DNA of 64,000 nt from Congeria kusceri (lineage: Eukaryota > Mollusca > Bivalvia > Myida > Dreissenidae). Each line of letters starts with the position of its first letter. The stretch's first letter is position 1. Shown one piece after another: positions 22,483 through 35,800 of the stretch. The DNA lies in the NCBI GenBank assembly GCA_027627225.1, contig CM051029.1, forward strand, positions 6,442,904 through 6,506,903. The letters are read 5' to 3'. The position numbers were made by a program, and so were the translations under genes. The notes below the pieces were generated by a model. That model was not told where the DNA came from. It saw only the letters and a program-made list of their open reading frames with translations, and searched no databases.

Positions 22483-24420
22483 GTATGTACATTTGTTTAT
22501 ATGTATACAATTAACAATTCAACAAGTATATATCATATCACACAGTGCAATGAGTTTATTTAAACTCTTATAATTGTCATCCTTTGCACTTTCGGTTGTA
22601 TACATCTTATTATACGTGTGCACATGCACATGCGCAAAAAACTAAATCGATTAGTACATGTGTACTGTTTTTCTTGTCGTAATAATGGAATGCTATCATG
22701 TTGCTGCAAATGTCACTTAAACATTAGTATGACCAATACAATCATAAACATCAACCTTAGAGCACATATCATTTATTCATTGTTCACGCCCGTATACTCG
22801 CTCACTCACTCATTTATTTAGTCAATTACTAACTCACTCTCTCGCAGTAGCATTATGAATGTTTTGTATGAACATTTCATTTTAAAGCGGCACGAAATGC
22901 TATGTATTAGGTGTATTCAAACATGTCGCATTAAGTTAAGTACATAAGCTTAGTTTTTAATATTAACTTCTTCGCCCGTGGCTTTGTATCTCTCTGTGAG
23001 CAATATTATATATTATATTTTATAGCCTGGTTCCGGGGTTGTGCTAAGATAGTACGCCTGGCACAAACCTATGAATGTCGGACGTAATGGTTTGTGTGCA
23101 GTAGTGCAATGTTGACACAAATGTGTCCATCCAGAAGCCACATGGCCTTTGTAAAGCCAATTTATGTTAGATTACAAGAAGTAAAGTCATTTTATAGTGC
23201 GCGCCATGTGTATGCTAAAACAGTGGAGACTGCACGTGGAATGTATTCCGGACATAACAGTCTAGGTAGTATTTCGGTTCAATATTGTTCGTGTCTGTAT
23301 TAAATAGATATTCACCACAATGGGATAACAATATTATGTAAAATGCTTGAAACGTGTTTACTCAATGTAACATCACACATTTATTTCAGTATTTACATTT
23401 TGTGAGTGTAACATGGAATATCCTAACACAAAAAGTCATGCTATGTTTATAAGGTCAATCCATACAACAGCATACAACTGCTTAATCCTCTTTCAGCTGA
23501 TTTCTTTACAAAAAAAATAGTTCTATAAAGCCAGATTGGCAGACAAAAATCCCAGTTGAATAATTCTGTGTTTAATTACCACACATCAAAGCAATTGCAG
23601 TCAAAATAGCATTATTTATGAAAATAGCATAATTTATGAAAATAATTCAGTCTCAATAATAACTTTTTAGATTTTAATACACATTGTGGTATAGCCGAGA
23701 AAATAATATTCATTCTACTTCACTGTATTGGGAACACAATTAATGTTGTTACTAGTTGCTATAAGAAATTATTTGAATGATATATTTTTGCATTTTCTTG
23801 CATTTTTTAAAGTGACATATATATTTTATAAAACGAATATGCATATCAATCAAGATATATTCAGTACTAGTCACATGCTTTTACATGTTTAGATTTGTAG
23901 TAATCAATGACCTAATTTTACATTTGACAAAACTGGTTTTACAGTAATATAATTAACATCTAGCGTTTAAATATATTTATAACGTGTAATATAACTATGC
24001 ACTTCTTATTGAACTATATGTGTTAATTTTTTTACTAATGTTCAAGTACATGATTTAGTATACTTCATTTTCAAGCAGATTGTACCTAACAAGTCCTAAA
24101 TGTGAAAACTGTAATTGATAAGTGTATCCTGAACATATCCCATGCTGACTTAAGTTACAGCTCATGTTTAAAATATGACAGACATACTGTTTGTTGTGAG
24201 ACATACAATTAGTTTGTTGTGCTTGAAAGCTCGTGAAATGTAACATACAGTAAAGCCAGACACAACAAAAAAAAGTTGTATTTTCATCCTCAATACATAT
24301 ATCAGTATGATTGTACAATACTTGAAATTCTATATATGCTTGTAAAAGAACGTATAAAAGTAAATACATTAAGATAAAAATTATCCTTATAAAGTACAAA
24401 AACTAAAACTTTAGTATTGT
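22483..24420. other. No recognisable gene
   Basis: AT-rich sequence. The frame at 23094-23303 and the minus-strand frame at 24399-24055 show no domain, signal peptide or splice context that I can support. Confidence 0.4.
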
Positions 24421-24446
24421 TAAGCACTGGTATTGTCAATTCACCA

Positions 24447-24570
24447 CTACAACTGCTTCTACTACTACTACTACTACTGCTACTACTACTACTACTTCTA
24501 CTACTACTACTACTACTACTATTACTACTATTACTACTACTACTACTACTACTACTAATTTTAAAACTAG

Positions 24571-24621
<51 letters not shown>

Positions 24622-24640
24622 TCCTACTACTACTACAACA

Positions 24641-24675
<35 letters not shown>

Positions 24676-24733
24676 AACAACAACAACTACTACTACTACT
24701 ACTACTATTACTACTACTGCTACTACTACTACA

Positions 24734-24798
<65 letters not shown>

Positions 24799-24837
24799 AA
24801 CAACTACTACTACTACTACTACCATTACTACTACTAT

Positions 24838-24887
<50 letters not shown>

Positions 24888-24888
24888 T

Positions 24889-24926
<38 letters not shown>

Positions 24927-25082
24927 AAATTACTACTACTATTACTAATACTACTACTACTACTACTACTATTACTACAACCACTACTACTAATATTACT
25001 ACTACTACTATGACTGCTTCCACTATTACTAATACCACTACTACTTCTACTACTGTTACTACTACCACTAAGCTACTACTAC
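24447..25082. repeat. (CTA)n trinucleotide block
   Basis: About 640 bases of almost uninterrupted CTA/TAC triplets with scattered CAA, TTC and ATT variants. It gives open poly-Leu and poly-Val frames on the two strands, which are repeat artefacts. Confidence 0.97.
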
Positions 25083-25329
25083 AACAAATGCTATAACAGG
25101 ATGCTGCCCCTGATCCATTTTGGTTCCCTTCTCTGCCCCTCTGGGTTCGTCAGCACATTAATGCTACTTACCATATGAAATTTGTTTTAAAACCTTAATT
25201 GCAAGCAGTAGACAAATAAATCTCCTGGATTAAGCAAATCATTAGAAAATGTCAACAGACTGCTCCGAATTTCAGCCCTTATACTTTTTAGCGGCACCCT
25301 GTACCTTGTAGTATCCTAGATTTTTGCTA
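25083..25329. other. Non-repetitive island between trinucleotide blocks
   Basis: About 250 bases with higher GC than the surrounding repeat (CCTGATCCATTTTGGTTCCC, CTCTGGGTTCG). No gene or known element recognised. Confidence 0.5.
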
Positions 25330-26298
25330 AACTATAACTACTACTAGTACTACTACTATTACTACTACTACTACTGCTGCTACTACTACTACTACTACTG
25401 CTACTACTACAACTACTACCACTAATACTAGTACTACTACTACTACTATTACTACTACTTCTACTACGATTACCACCACTACTACTACTGCTACTACTAC
25501 TGGTGCAAATAACACAAATTCCACCTAATACTACTAACTACAGCAACAACAGCAACAACAAATATTACCATTAGTATTACTACGTTCAGTACTACTACTA
25601 CTGCTAACAATGTTACTATGACAACAACATCAACAAGTAATACTACTACTACTACTGCTACTGCTACTATTGCTACTAATTCTACTACAGCTACTACTTT
25701 TACTACTACAACTGCAACTACTTCTACAATTAATACTACTACTACTACTACTACTGATACTACTGCTACTGCGACATCTACCTAATACTAACACCATTAC
25801 AAAAACAACAACACCACCTGTTACAACAACTATTACCACTACTACTACCATTACGACTCTAATACTACTACAACTACTACTACTTCTACTACTACTACTA
25901 GTACTAGTACTATTACTACTACTACTACCACTACAATACCGCTACGTCTACTACCACTACTTCTACTACTACTAATACAACTACTACTACTACTACTACT
26001 ACTTCTACTACTACTACTACTACGACTACTACTACTACTACTACTACTACTATTTCTACTAGTACTACCATATCTGCTACTTATACCGATACAAGTATAA
26101 CGACACTACCAATATTACTTTAACAACAACAACAACTACTACTACAACTAATACCACTGCTAATACTACTAATACTACAACTACTGCTATAACGTATAAT
26201 ACTACTAATATTACTACTACAACTACTACTACTACTACTACTACTATCACTGCTACTACAACAACTACTACTGCTACTGCTACTACTACTACTACAAT

Positions 26299-26338
<40 letters not shown>

Positions 26339-26939
26339 GCCACTTATATTACGACATTTACCTACTACAACCACTACAACAATAACAGCAACAACAACTA
26401 ATACAACTTCTGTTGCCACTACCACTACTACTATTACAACTATTACTGTTAAAACAACCACAACAAGAACTACTGCTACTACTAATACCACTAACACAAC
26501 TGCTACCACTACTACTACTACTACTTCTACTGCTACTACTACTACTACTACTACAACTTCTACTACTACTGCTACTACTACTACTGTTACTGCTACTGCT
26601 ACTTCTACTACTATGTCTACTGAAACAAATACTACTACTATTAATACTTCTACCACCACTACTACTATTTCAACTATTACTACAACTGCAACTATTACTA
26701 CTACTACTACTACTACCACCACTACTACTACTGCTACTACTATTACTAATATTACTACTACTACTGCTACTATTAGTACTACTACTTCAACTATTACTAC
26801 TACTACTACTACTACTACTACTACCACTACTACTACTATCACTACTACTTCTACTAATCTCACTACTACTACTCTCACTATTATTACTGCTACTGCTACT
26901 GCTACTTCTACTACTATTTCTACTGAAACAAATACTACT

Positions 26940-26940
<1 letters not shown>
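25330..26940. repeat. (CTA)n trinucleotide block with longer repeat units
   Basis: Triplet tract interrupted by recurring modules. GCTACTTCTACTACTATxTC followed by TACTGAAACAAATACTACT occurs near 26597 and again near 26905, about 300 bases apart, so larger units have been duplicated. Long Leu, Val, Thr and Ser frames here are not genes. Confidence 0.95.
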
Positions 26941-27004
<64 letters not shown>

Positions 27005-27117
27005 TACTAATAATAATAAATAATAATAATAATAAAAAAAATAATAATATTAATAGTAATAATAATAATAATAGTAATAATAATTATAAAAATAAAAATT
27101 AAAATTATAATAATAGA
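26941..27117. repeat. (AAT)n tract
   Basis: The CTA block changes abruptly to AAT/TAA repeats, which decay into A/T-rich sequence with GTAATAAT and AAAAT variants. Confidence 0.95.
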
Positions 27118-27604
27118 AAGGATTAATAATAATACTATTTACCGGTAAGCTGCTTATCGATGTGTTCTTTTTTTTCATGATTGATCTTTATAGTATGTTT
27201 ATTATGTTTATATTATGTTCCCTATTATATATTATTATATACCTATTTATATACTCCAATTAGCTGGTGCCATTCAGACCACTTGCGTACAATATTTTCC
27301 ATATCAGACGGACGATGGTTAAACATGCGATAATGTTCGAGCACTCCAAAAAGTGTTCGAGAATAAAACTCCATACATAATGTTGACAATAACGTAAATG
27401 CTATTGACAATACGTTTTTAGAATAACAAACATGTGCGGTTGCACTGGTACACAGCTGACATACTCTATCGGCACGTCCAATATGATTTGTCAGCTGTGT
27501 ACATATATACAGATGGTTTTTGTTCATTTTGGTGTTAGATCCTATTTTATTTCACGAGTGTCCATAGAACATGATACAGCCACCCGTTTTCTATGGTCAC
27601 AAAT
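27118..27604. other. Spacer with a 14-bp perfect inverted repeat
   Basis: GTACACAGCTGACA (27448-27461) and its exact complement TGTCAGCTGTGTAC (27489-27502) flank a 27-base loop. No gene seen. Confidence 0.7.
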
Positions 27605-28960
27605 GTCTGTGCATGGGTAGTATACAGTTGGTAGTGTGCATAGGAAGTGTCGATTTATATTGTGCATAGAAAGTGTTCAGCTGGTACATGTTGTGTGTAT
27701 AGTAAGTGTCCAGTTGGTGGTGTGCATGGAAAGTATCCAGTTGTTAGTGTGCATTGAATTTATCCAGTTGGTATTGTGACTGAGAAGTGTCCATTTGGTA
27801 GTGTTAATAGTCAGTGTGTAGATGATAGTGTGCATGGGAGGTGTCCAGTTGGTAGTGGTCGTGGGAAGTGTTCAGATCTTAGTGTGCATGGGAAGTGTAA
27901 AGTTTGTAATAAGCATGGGACGTGTCCAGTTAGTAGTGTGCATGGGACGTGTCCAGTTGTTAGTGTGCATGGGAAGTGTTCATTTGGTAATGAGCATGAA
28001 AAGTGTCCAGTTGTTAGTGTGCATGGGAAGTGTCCAGTTTGTATTGTGCTTGGGAAGTGTCCAGTTGGTAATGAGCATGGGAATTGTTCAGTTGGTAGTG
28101 TTCATAAGAAGTGTTCATGGGGTAGTGGAGTGGACATGGGAATTGTTCAGTTGGTTGTGTGCATGGGATGTTTCAAATTTGTAGAGTGCATAGAATATGT
28201 CAATTTGCAGGAGTGTATAGGAAGTGCCGAGTTGGTTTTGTTCACAGGAAGAGATCAATTGTTATTCCGCATAGGAAGTATCCAGTTGGCAATGTGCATT
28301 GGAAGTGTCCAGTTGGTGGTCTCTAAGGAAGTGTAAAGTTAGTAGTGTGCATGGGACGTATCCAGTAGCTAGTGTGCATGGATAGTGTCCGGTTGATACT
28401 GTGCATGGGAAGTATCCAGTTGATAGTGTGCATGGGAAGTGTACAGTTAATAGTGTGCATGGGACGTGTACTGTTGGTAATGTGCATTAAAGGTGTACTG
28501 TTGGTAGTGTGCATGGGAAGTATACAGTTCGTAGTGTGCATGGGAAGTGTAGAGTTGGTAGTGTGCATGGGAAGTGTACAGTTGGTAGTCTGCATAGGAA
28601 GAGTCCAGTTGGTGGTGTGCATTCGATTTGTCCAGTTTGTAGTGTGCTTGGGAATTGTCCAGTTGGTAGTGAGTATGAGAATTGTTCAGTTGGTAATGAG
28701 CATGGGAGGTGTCCAGTTGGTAATGCGCATTGGAAGTATCAAGTTGGTAATGAACATGAATGTCCAGTTGGTAGTGTGCATGGAAAGTGTTCAGTTGGTA
28801 GTGTGCTTGGGAAGTGTCCAGTTGATAATGAGCATGGGAAGTGTCCAGTTGTTAGTGTACATAGGACGTGTTCAGTTGGTAGTGTGCTTGGGAAGTGTCC
28901 AGTCGATAGAGCGGTAGTATCCAATTGGTAATGTGCAAAGAAAGTATGCAGTTATTAGAG
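27605..28960. repeat. 27-bp minisatellite, about 50 units
   Basis: The unit is close to GTCCAGTTGGTAGTGTGCAT plus GGGAAGT (27 bases). Because 27 is a multiple of three, several frames stay open and encode nine-residue repeats such as SVHGKCPVG and CMGSVQLVV (+) or HTTNWTLPM (-). No start context, splice sites or flanking exons support translation, so I call it noncoding. Units diverge more toward the edges. Confidence 0.95.
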
Positions 28961-29690
28961 TGAAATTTAGCAGACAAGTCATTGCCATAAATATTGTTTA
29001 AACAGTTGTGCATCTCTTTAAACAATATTATCATTGTGTGTGATTATAATTTAAACAAACGCCGACGTGTTATTTTTGTTGTAAACACGAACTGTGGTTT
29101 TGGTTTAAATACACACTTACCATAGTGTAATGTAATCTTCAAACAATAAATATAAATTATGTACATATATTGTTACGAAGACGTTGGAATAACTCGTTTG
29201 TTTTAATGTGAAATTTGTTATTTCCGTAACATACTTATATAGTAGTGATTATTTTGTTGAGTGTAAATAATATGACACACGTATATTATAGCGTTTTATA
29301 AAAAAAATATATGATTGGTTATATATGTATTCATTACGACATAGTACACACGTTTGTTGTATTTGCTTAGTAGCTTCGATCTGCCTCTTTATTATTTAAA
29401 ACGTTAATTCTGGCAAAGTCTTTACCACCTATTAACATTGACTTAAAATGGACAACTTCTGCGCAAAGGCCAATATCAGTAGAACCGTAGGCAAACAAGT
29501 GTCTGTATCGCTCCCATGACTTATTAAGTAAGGAGAGTCAAAAGCGAAAGGACCATGCTATGCTATATAATTGAGAAAGGTCCTGCCCTCTGGCGATGCT
29601 GTTTTGTTTAATGAATGAAAACGATTTAAAGCTTTTTAGTAGAGGGCCAAATAAGGGATATTTCTGTTAAATTATTTCAAAGTTTCAGCG
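28961..29690. other. No recognisable gene
   Basis: AT-rich sequence between the minisatellite and the next repeat block. Nothing supportable was seen. Confidence 0.4.
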
Positions 29691-29699
29691 ATGGTTTTT

Positions 29700-30330
29700 T
29701 ATATAAAGTTTTTCAACCGACCGGAACCATTTGAACAACTTTGGTAGTTAACTATCCAATGAACATTTCTGTCAAATCATTTCGAAATATAACCAGTGGT
29801 TTATGACAGGAACATTCTCAAAAATTTAAATATAGCCATATTAGTTAAAATGACCTAGCCACCTGTCGGCCACGTTTTTCAACAAAGCGGAACCACTGGA
29901 GTAACTTTGGTTAAGGGCTTACCCAGAAATATTACTGGATAACCGTTAGAACATCTAACCAGGGATTTAGGAAGGGATTTGGTTTAATCTGTATCCTTTT
30001 AAGAGCTCTAGTGGTCGTCTAGTGCAGTGGACCAGAAACATTCAAGCAACTTTGGAGCACCCAAGGAACATTTCTATGAAGTTTTATTAAAGTCGGTTGA
30101 ACCGTTTCAGATTTCGTTTTTTAAGGAAAAGTAAAAGTACAGACGGACGGAGTCACGCACGACGGACGAACAGCTATGGCAAACGTTCGCTTACCTTCGG
30201 CCAGTGAAGCTACAAATGAAACGTAAGATGCTAATAATGGTATAGAAAAGGAAAACAATGTACATTTAATGCGAACATTGTTTATGCATGCTGAGAAAAT
30301 ACAAGTGGCCCAGAACGACCTGACGCACAA
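29700..30330. repeat. Degenerate repeat with three units of about 155 bp
   Basis: Similar segments start near 29714, 29873 and 30025: TTTTCAAC, then CGGAACCA (or a variant), AACTTTGG, then ACATTTCTxTxAA. The block ends in a GACGGACGGAGTCACGCACG tail near 30143. That tail is, from memory, a hallmark of very common bivalve dispersed repeats. Confidence 0.65.
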
Positions 30331-30349
30331 CTGGCCCTTAGGGCTACCT

Positions 30350-31000
30350 TTAGATTAGAAACATTACTGAAACAAGTGTAGACATTCCTATAAGGTCATG
30401 CTGCATACCAAATATACATGACCTAGATCTGTGTTTAGTTAGTTTTGTACAGGAACGTTATTGACGTAAATTCCCTATTTAAAGTCTATAAAACAAATGA
30501 TCGAGCCACGGGTATTTTAACTATTTTGGTATAGGAATATAAGCAATGATACGTAAGACATATCAAAGACACTGTTGTTTCAGACAAGATGAGATTTATT
30601 GTAAAACAATGAGCCCCTGGACTTGGGGCAACTTCAGAACAATACTGGTACAATACCATACATACATGCCAAATATATTAAAGCTGTAGGCAATGTAGTT
30701 TCGTACAAGAGGAATTTTGAAGTATGTTACCTACAAGAGTCAATATATGAATCAGCGTCCCGGGATGGCGCCTCTTTTTAGCCCAGAAGCACCAGTTTTA
30801 TAATTTGGGTTAAAAAACATTATACCTAATATAAAAACCTAGTCCTTGTAGTTTCATACAAGGAAATTATAATGTGTTCCTATTAAAGTACATTTTACTA
30901 AAAATTGAGCCCGAAGCGGGAACACTGTTTAGCTCCTCGGTCCACATTGTAGGTTATATACTAAACCATATGCAAATTGATATTACATACTGCTGCTGCA
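30350..31000. repeat. Loosely repeated block
   Basis: A motif of the form GTAGTTTCxTACAAG followed by a G/A-rich stretch recurs near 30445, 30693 and 30858, twice after a CCAAATATA motif. It looks like a decayed tandem repeat or transposon remnant. Confidence 0.4.
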
Positions 31001-33299
31001 AAATAAAAAAACGGATTTAAATAAAAATGTGCGATTGACAATAAATATAAGACTCGACAGAAGTTTGTGTCTGCTTCAGGTGTTCAAACCTATATTTGCT
31101 AATATTTTAAATTGTGATGTTACAGTTTAAGCGGCGTTGTAACGTGAAGAAAATACCGTTATTTGCAAGCTCAACCATACGTCAACAATAACAAGTATTG
31201 CATCGCTCATTGTGAATTATGTAATATGTAATCAATGCTATTCTTCTATAGTTTCTTTTCAAGGCAGGACACATGCTTTGGTGTCGATCAAATAATAATT
31301 CGTATCACATATTCTGAAGTTGAAACGATTTACATGTACTATAAATCAGACGTTGAAACAAATGTTTGTTTGCAAGGCAATTCCATTTAACCAAAAAATT
31401 TATCAACGTCGAATATGGACGTTGTTTCAATGTTGATTCAACGTTAAAACGCCTACCAGTGTTTGTATTATCTTTTTAAAAGGTCTTATATCCATATAAT
31501 AGTTATCCATCTTGTATATGTAACTTAATGAGTGCAAACGTTTTAGACACCTGTATCGTAATATTAGGTTATTTAACAGCGATCTTTACCGAAGCCAATA
31601 GTCTAATGTGAGTATTCCAGCTGTTTACGAGTTCAAATATATCACGGTATTGTACAGAACGCTGTTCAATAATAGTTATATTATATACCAATTTATGATA
31701 TTATTTGTGTATTATTTGTATAATATTTACATTAAAACACACCGTCCGTGGAACAGTGCGCGCGCTCGCATTAGTAATATAGTTGTATTACGTCGCTCTA
31801 CGTGATGAATAATATGCAAACATGTATGTTTGTCTTTTATACTGTAACCTGCACTAACAGCTAATGATTGTATTAATGTTAAATTCGGAAGCAGCCTTAT
31901 ATACTTTATAATATATTTCACAGAAAGCGATCATGACCTTGTACAAATTGAAACATTGAGTGTGTAAAAACTATATTTAGACGTGCATGTTTAAAAGGTG
32001 GTGGTGACTGATGCAAGTTGTCAAAATAAATATTTTACAGTTGATTGGAAGTGTTTCTTGGATATTCAGAACTATAATAACTTAATTATATACTTTTATA
32101 TTAGTGGTGTTATATGTAAAATAAATGGATAAATACGACAAAAACCAGATGTTGCAGAACTGTATGATTGATGTATGTCGTGTTGCAGGCTTTATTTATG
32201 TGCAGGTAACGTTTCAAACAGTTAAATATAATTAAAGAATAATGTTGGAAGTAGACATTCAAAATCGGATATAGGTTTGGAGACAACTTAACGTTTACAC
32301 AAAGCGTGCGTGCTCACCAGAAAAAGTGATTTACAAAACAAATCGCGTTTCTGGTTAGCACGGTTCACAAGATAATAATCTTCGTGGATATATAAAAAAA
32401 AGGAATTGAAATGATTGTTGCTGGATTGTAAAACACGTTTTCCAATAAGTGGATCGGAGTACTCATTGATCGAGGTAAAATACAGTTTCGTTGTGGAGTA
32501 CTAGGACATTATCTTATGTTTATAGTCGGACCGTCCAATACGGAAAATAGTGTACGCACGCGCGTCCAATTTGGTAACATATTGGACGGTCAAGGGGCAC
32601 GAATGAGGGCATATGATTGGAAGATATAAATGGGTATATCATACAAGTGTGTATTGCACGCATCGTGTATGTTTGCTTTTACCGTTATACAACTGTTTCT
32701 GTAGATTTTCAAAAATGACCGGCTTTTAACTATATTATATGATTTATCACATACTTTTAAGCATTAGACAACAATAATTTTACATAAAATAGCTCATTTT
32801 ACTTTAATTCGTGAAACGTACACTCACGATAATGAAAACGAAATCAAAGTCATGCAAAGCTTTTTTGTCATGATGCATCTTAATAAATACTAAATTTACA
32901 TCGACACTGTTGTCGAAGAACCCGCGGAAGTTAAGATGCGGATTTAAATCACAAGCGCACTAGTCAGTTGATAACGCGCATCTACAAATCGCGGATATTC
33001 GACAACAAGCCATGCCGTTTATTTATAATTATGATTCTAACACAGCTGACCATTGTTCTAAAAAAGTCATTTACCTGTAGCGCTCTATTTTCATAAAGAT
33101 CCACCGAGGTACTTTTCGGTAGTTTAGGTTTCCTCCCCAACACATTACATACACAAAACCTGTTCTCGAAAGAAAAGGTTGTTCATCGAATTCTGATCGC
33201 TTAATATATTGTCAACGTTTTCAAAGAAATTGTAACAGTATGTACTAAGCATTGATAGCTTGAACAAGAACACTATCAACCATACATCGTGAAGCGTTA
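31001..33299. other. Mostly unassigned sequence with one dispersed repeat
   Basis: It contains the repeat at 32324-32542 (listed separately) and an Ile/Phe-rich AT stretch near 31650. No gene evidence. Confidence 0.45.
32324..32542 (+). repeat. Dispersed repeat, copy 1
   Basis: Aligns with 45727-45960 in the same orientation. Shared blocks are AAACAAATCGCG, GTGGATATAT, TGTTGCTGGA, GGAGTACTAGGACATTATC and GGACCGTCCAATA. Just downstream TATTGGACGGTC (32579-32590) is an inverted copy of the last block, so the element may have terminal inverted repeats. Confidence 0.75.
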
Positions 33300-33339
33300 A
33301 TGGATGTTATTTCACCTACACATCGGAAACCTAGGACAA

Positions 33340-33540
<201 letters not shown>

Positions 33541-33574
33541 TCTATTGATTTCAGCATAAATAGACAGTAGCCTG

Positions 33575-33790
33575 ACAATATAACATTATTAAGAGATACA
33601 AACAACTTAAAATACAATGTCAGGTCAATCAAAATTATAAGTCCTATCAGGACATACACACAACATAAAATACATTTATAAATTAGCCTCGTCAATTAAC
33701 ATTATATGTCCTATCAAGATATAAACCAACTTAAAATACAATGCATGCATAAATAAATGAGCCACGTAATTCAACGTTATATTATCAGAA
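33575..33790. repeat. About 65-bp tandem repeat, three to four units
   Basis: The unit contains ATTATAxGTCCTATCAxGA, then ACAACTTAAAATACA. The AACTTAAAATACA-type core appears near 33605, 33662 and 33729. Confidence 0.7.
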
Positions 33791-35800
33791 TGACACATGG
33801 AAGTCAACTGTGAAACAATTAATCCAGGCTGATGATAACAAAGTCAAAACGTCACTTGATCGTTGAAAATATTATAAGCACATGGTTTGCTAAGTAAGAA
33901 ATATAAGTAACTTTTTATGGTATTAAAATTTGAATATTATATTACCCTAAAAATCAACAGGCACATTTTGATAAATATTAACTTCAATACACTTTACTGA
34001 AGATTGGAACTATATATGGTGACCATTGTAATAAAGATCAAGTTTATCATAGTATGACTGTGGTTGCTCGAGGTGTTGAGAAAATTTATTGCTAATAAGT
34101 TATTAGTGGACGAAATTAATGTCGTTGCCCAAAATGTTTTCAATGCATTGCTTAGTTTTAGCAGAAGCAAGTGTAGCAGAGTCACAGCATATACAAATAG
34201 CTTATTAGACATCAACGGACATGTCATAAACATTAATAATGCGGGGCAGCGGTATTAAAAATAGATCGCTTGAGAACACAACAAAGAACACTTGCAAGAA
34301 ATACATCACACATCAACTGACTGTTGCATATCAGACACTTAGGCCAATTGATTTCGAATAAATCACAATAATGGACTGTGTCAAAATTATGATTCTTGCT
34401 GGATTCAATGTCCTCAGTCATGTTAATGAAGTTTCACCGGAATCCCTTTTATATTACTCGAGTAACAACATGTACAAGACAATTAAAAAGAGGTCATTCA
34501 TGCAGAAAATATTTTAAATTCTGATACTGTGTCTAGACTCTATGCGCATTCTCTGCACGGATTCTAGCATTTAAAGACTTTCTTGTTGAATTACCTTTAA
34601 AACGTTTCTAGCTATGAGCTTTATAAGACACAAAGTGTGTGACTTTCCACCACACGCTTAAATCTCCAGTAAGTAATTGGTGAAGAAATAATAAATATTT
34701 TAGAGTAAGTGTAGATATCAAAGTTATTATTGTTTATACTGTGTACGTCCTTTCAATGATCTCTACATATATATGAACACCTACGACCATAACTGATTAA
34801 ACATTGAAGGCAGACGTATACCACTTGCTCTCATTGTCCACTGTCAGAATCTTCATTGATGAAGTTAATATCGACGTTATTTTGCGAAAATGCGGACATT
34901 TATTAAAATAAGATACAAACTTAGTATATCGAAAATATTTTATACATGGAAGTTTTAACTCTATACACAAAAGCACTGCTAGTGGTGCTATCGCTCGTCT
35001 GATGAACACACTTAGTTTAAGGGACGTCACTGACTGTTTTTTTCAAAACATGTTAGAAAAGTGCATTATGATGCAACAAAATCAAGTTAAAAATAACATA
35101 CAATAATCACTATGCACGATAGAGTTATGATTATTGTCCTGCACATTAAATTTGATTATACTGAATAAGTATTTTGATAGTACAATTTTTTTACCAAGTT
35201 TTAAGCCTCCATGTTCTATAGTTTTTAAGACATCTATGTTAGAAATTCTTTGTCAAAATGAATTCCTAACTTGAAAAAAGGCCATGAAACAATCACCATC
35301 GGTGGAAGAGTTAAAGTTGTTGTTCTACACACTTTACGTTTAAACATATTTTATTTCCATCGTGTAACTATATTTTACATCAACCATGATACAAATAAAC
35401 TCATACAGCATATAGAGAGAAAAAGGGGTTGAACTAAAAGTTATTTCCCCATTACTGGCGGTTAGCCCCTGAATATTGAAATACACAAGTAAACAAACAC
35501 GATTGGTTGGTTAAACATAACTGAATAATACATTAAGGAAATAACGGTATTTATAACAAACTAAAGTATACAAATGGGTACATTGAATAGAACGAATAGA
35601 ACATTATAATTGAAAAAAGAAGGAACTTAAAAGAACGTCTAAGTAATAGCCTTAATACATTTAAATATATACCAAGAAACGGATGTATGTGTATATGTTG
35701 CCTTGTCCGTAATTAACAAGAATTGATAAACTGGTAATATAGTACGAATGATTTCAAGTTAAATAAGATGTGTGTTTGAAGCGTGTTGTCGTCTGTTTGT
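33791..35800. other. No recognisable gene
   Basis: AT-rich. Short overlapping frames at 33994-34258 occur on both strands and show no family signature. Confidence 0.4.

Noticed and set aside
24417..25068. Long open frames of poly-Leu (+) and poly-Val (-)
   Set aside because: Pure translations of CTA/TAC triplets; no start context, splice sites or non-repeat domain.
26120..27102. Open frames of over 130-250 residues rich in Val, Leu, Thr, Asn
   Set aside because: All lie within the trinucleotide block and are open because the repeat lacks stops.
27776..28931. Cys/His-containing nine-residue repeat protein from the minisatellite
   Set aside because: Several frames are equally open because the unit is 27 bases; no exon signals. 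Kept as a repeat and noted as a finding.
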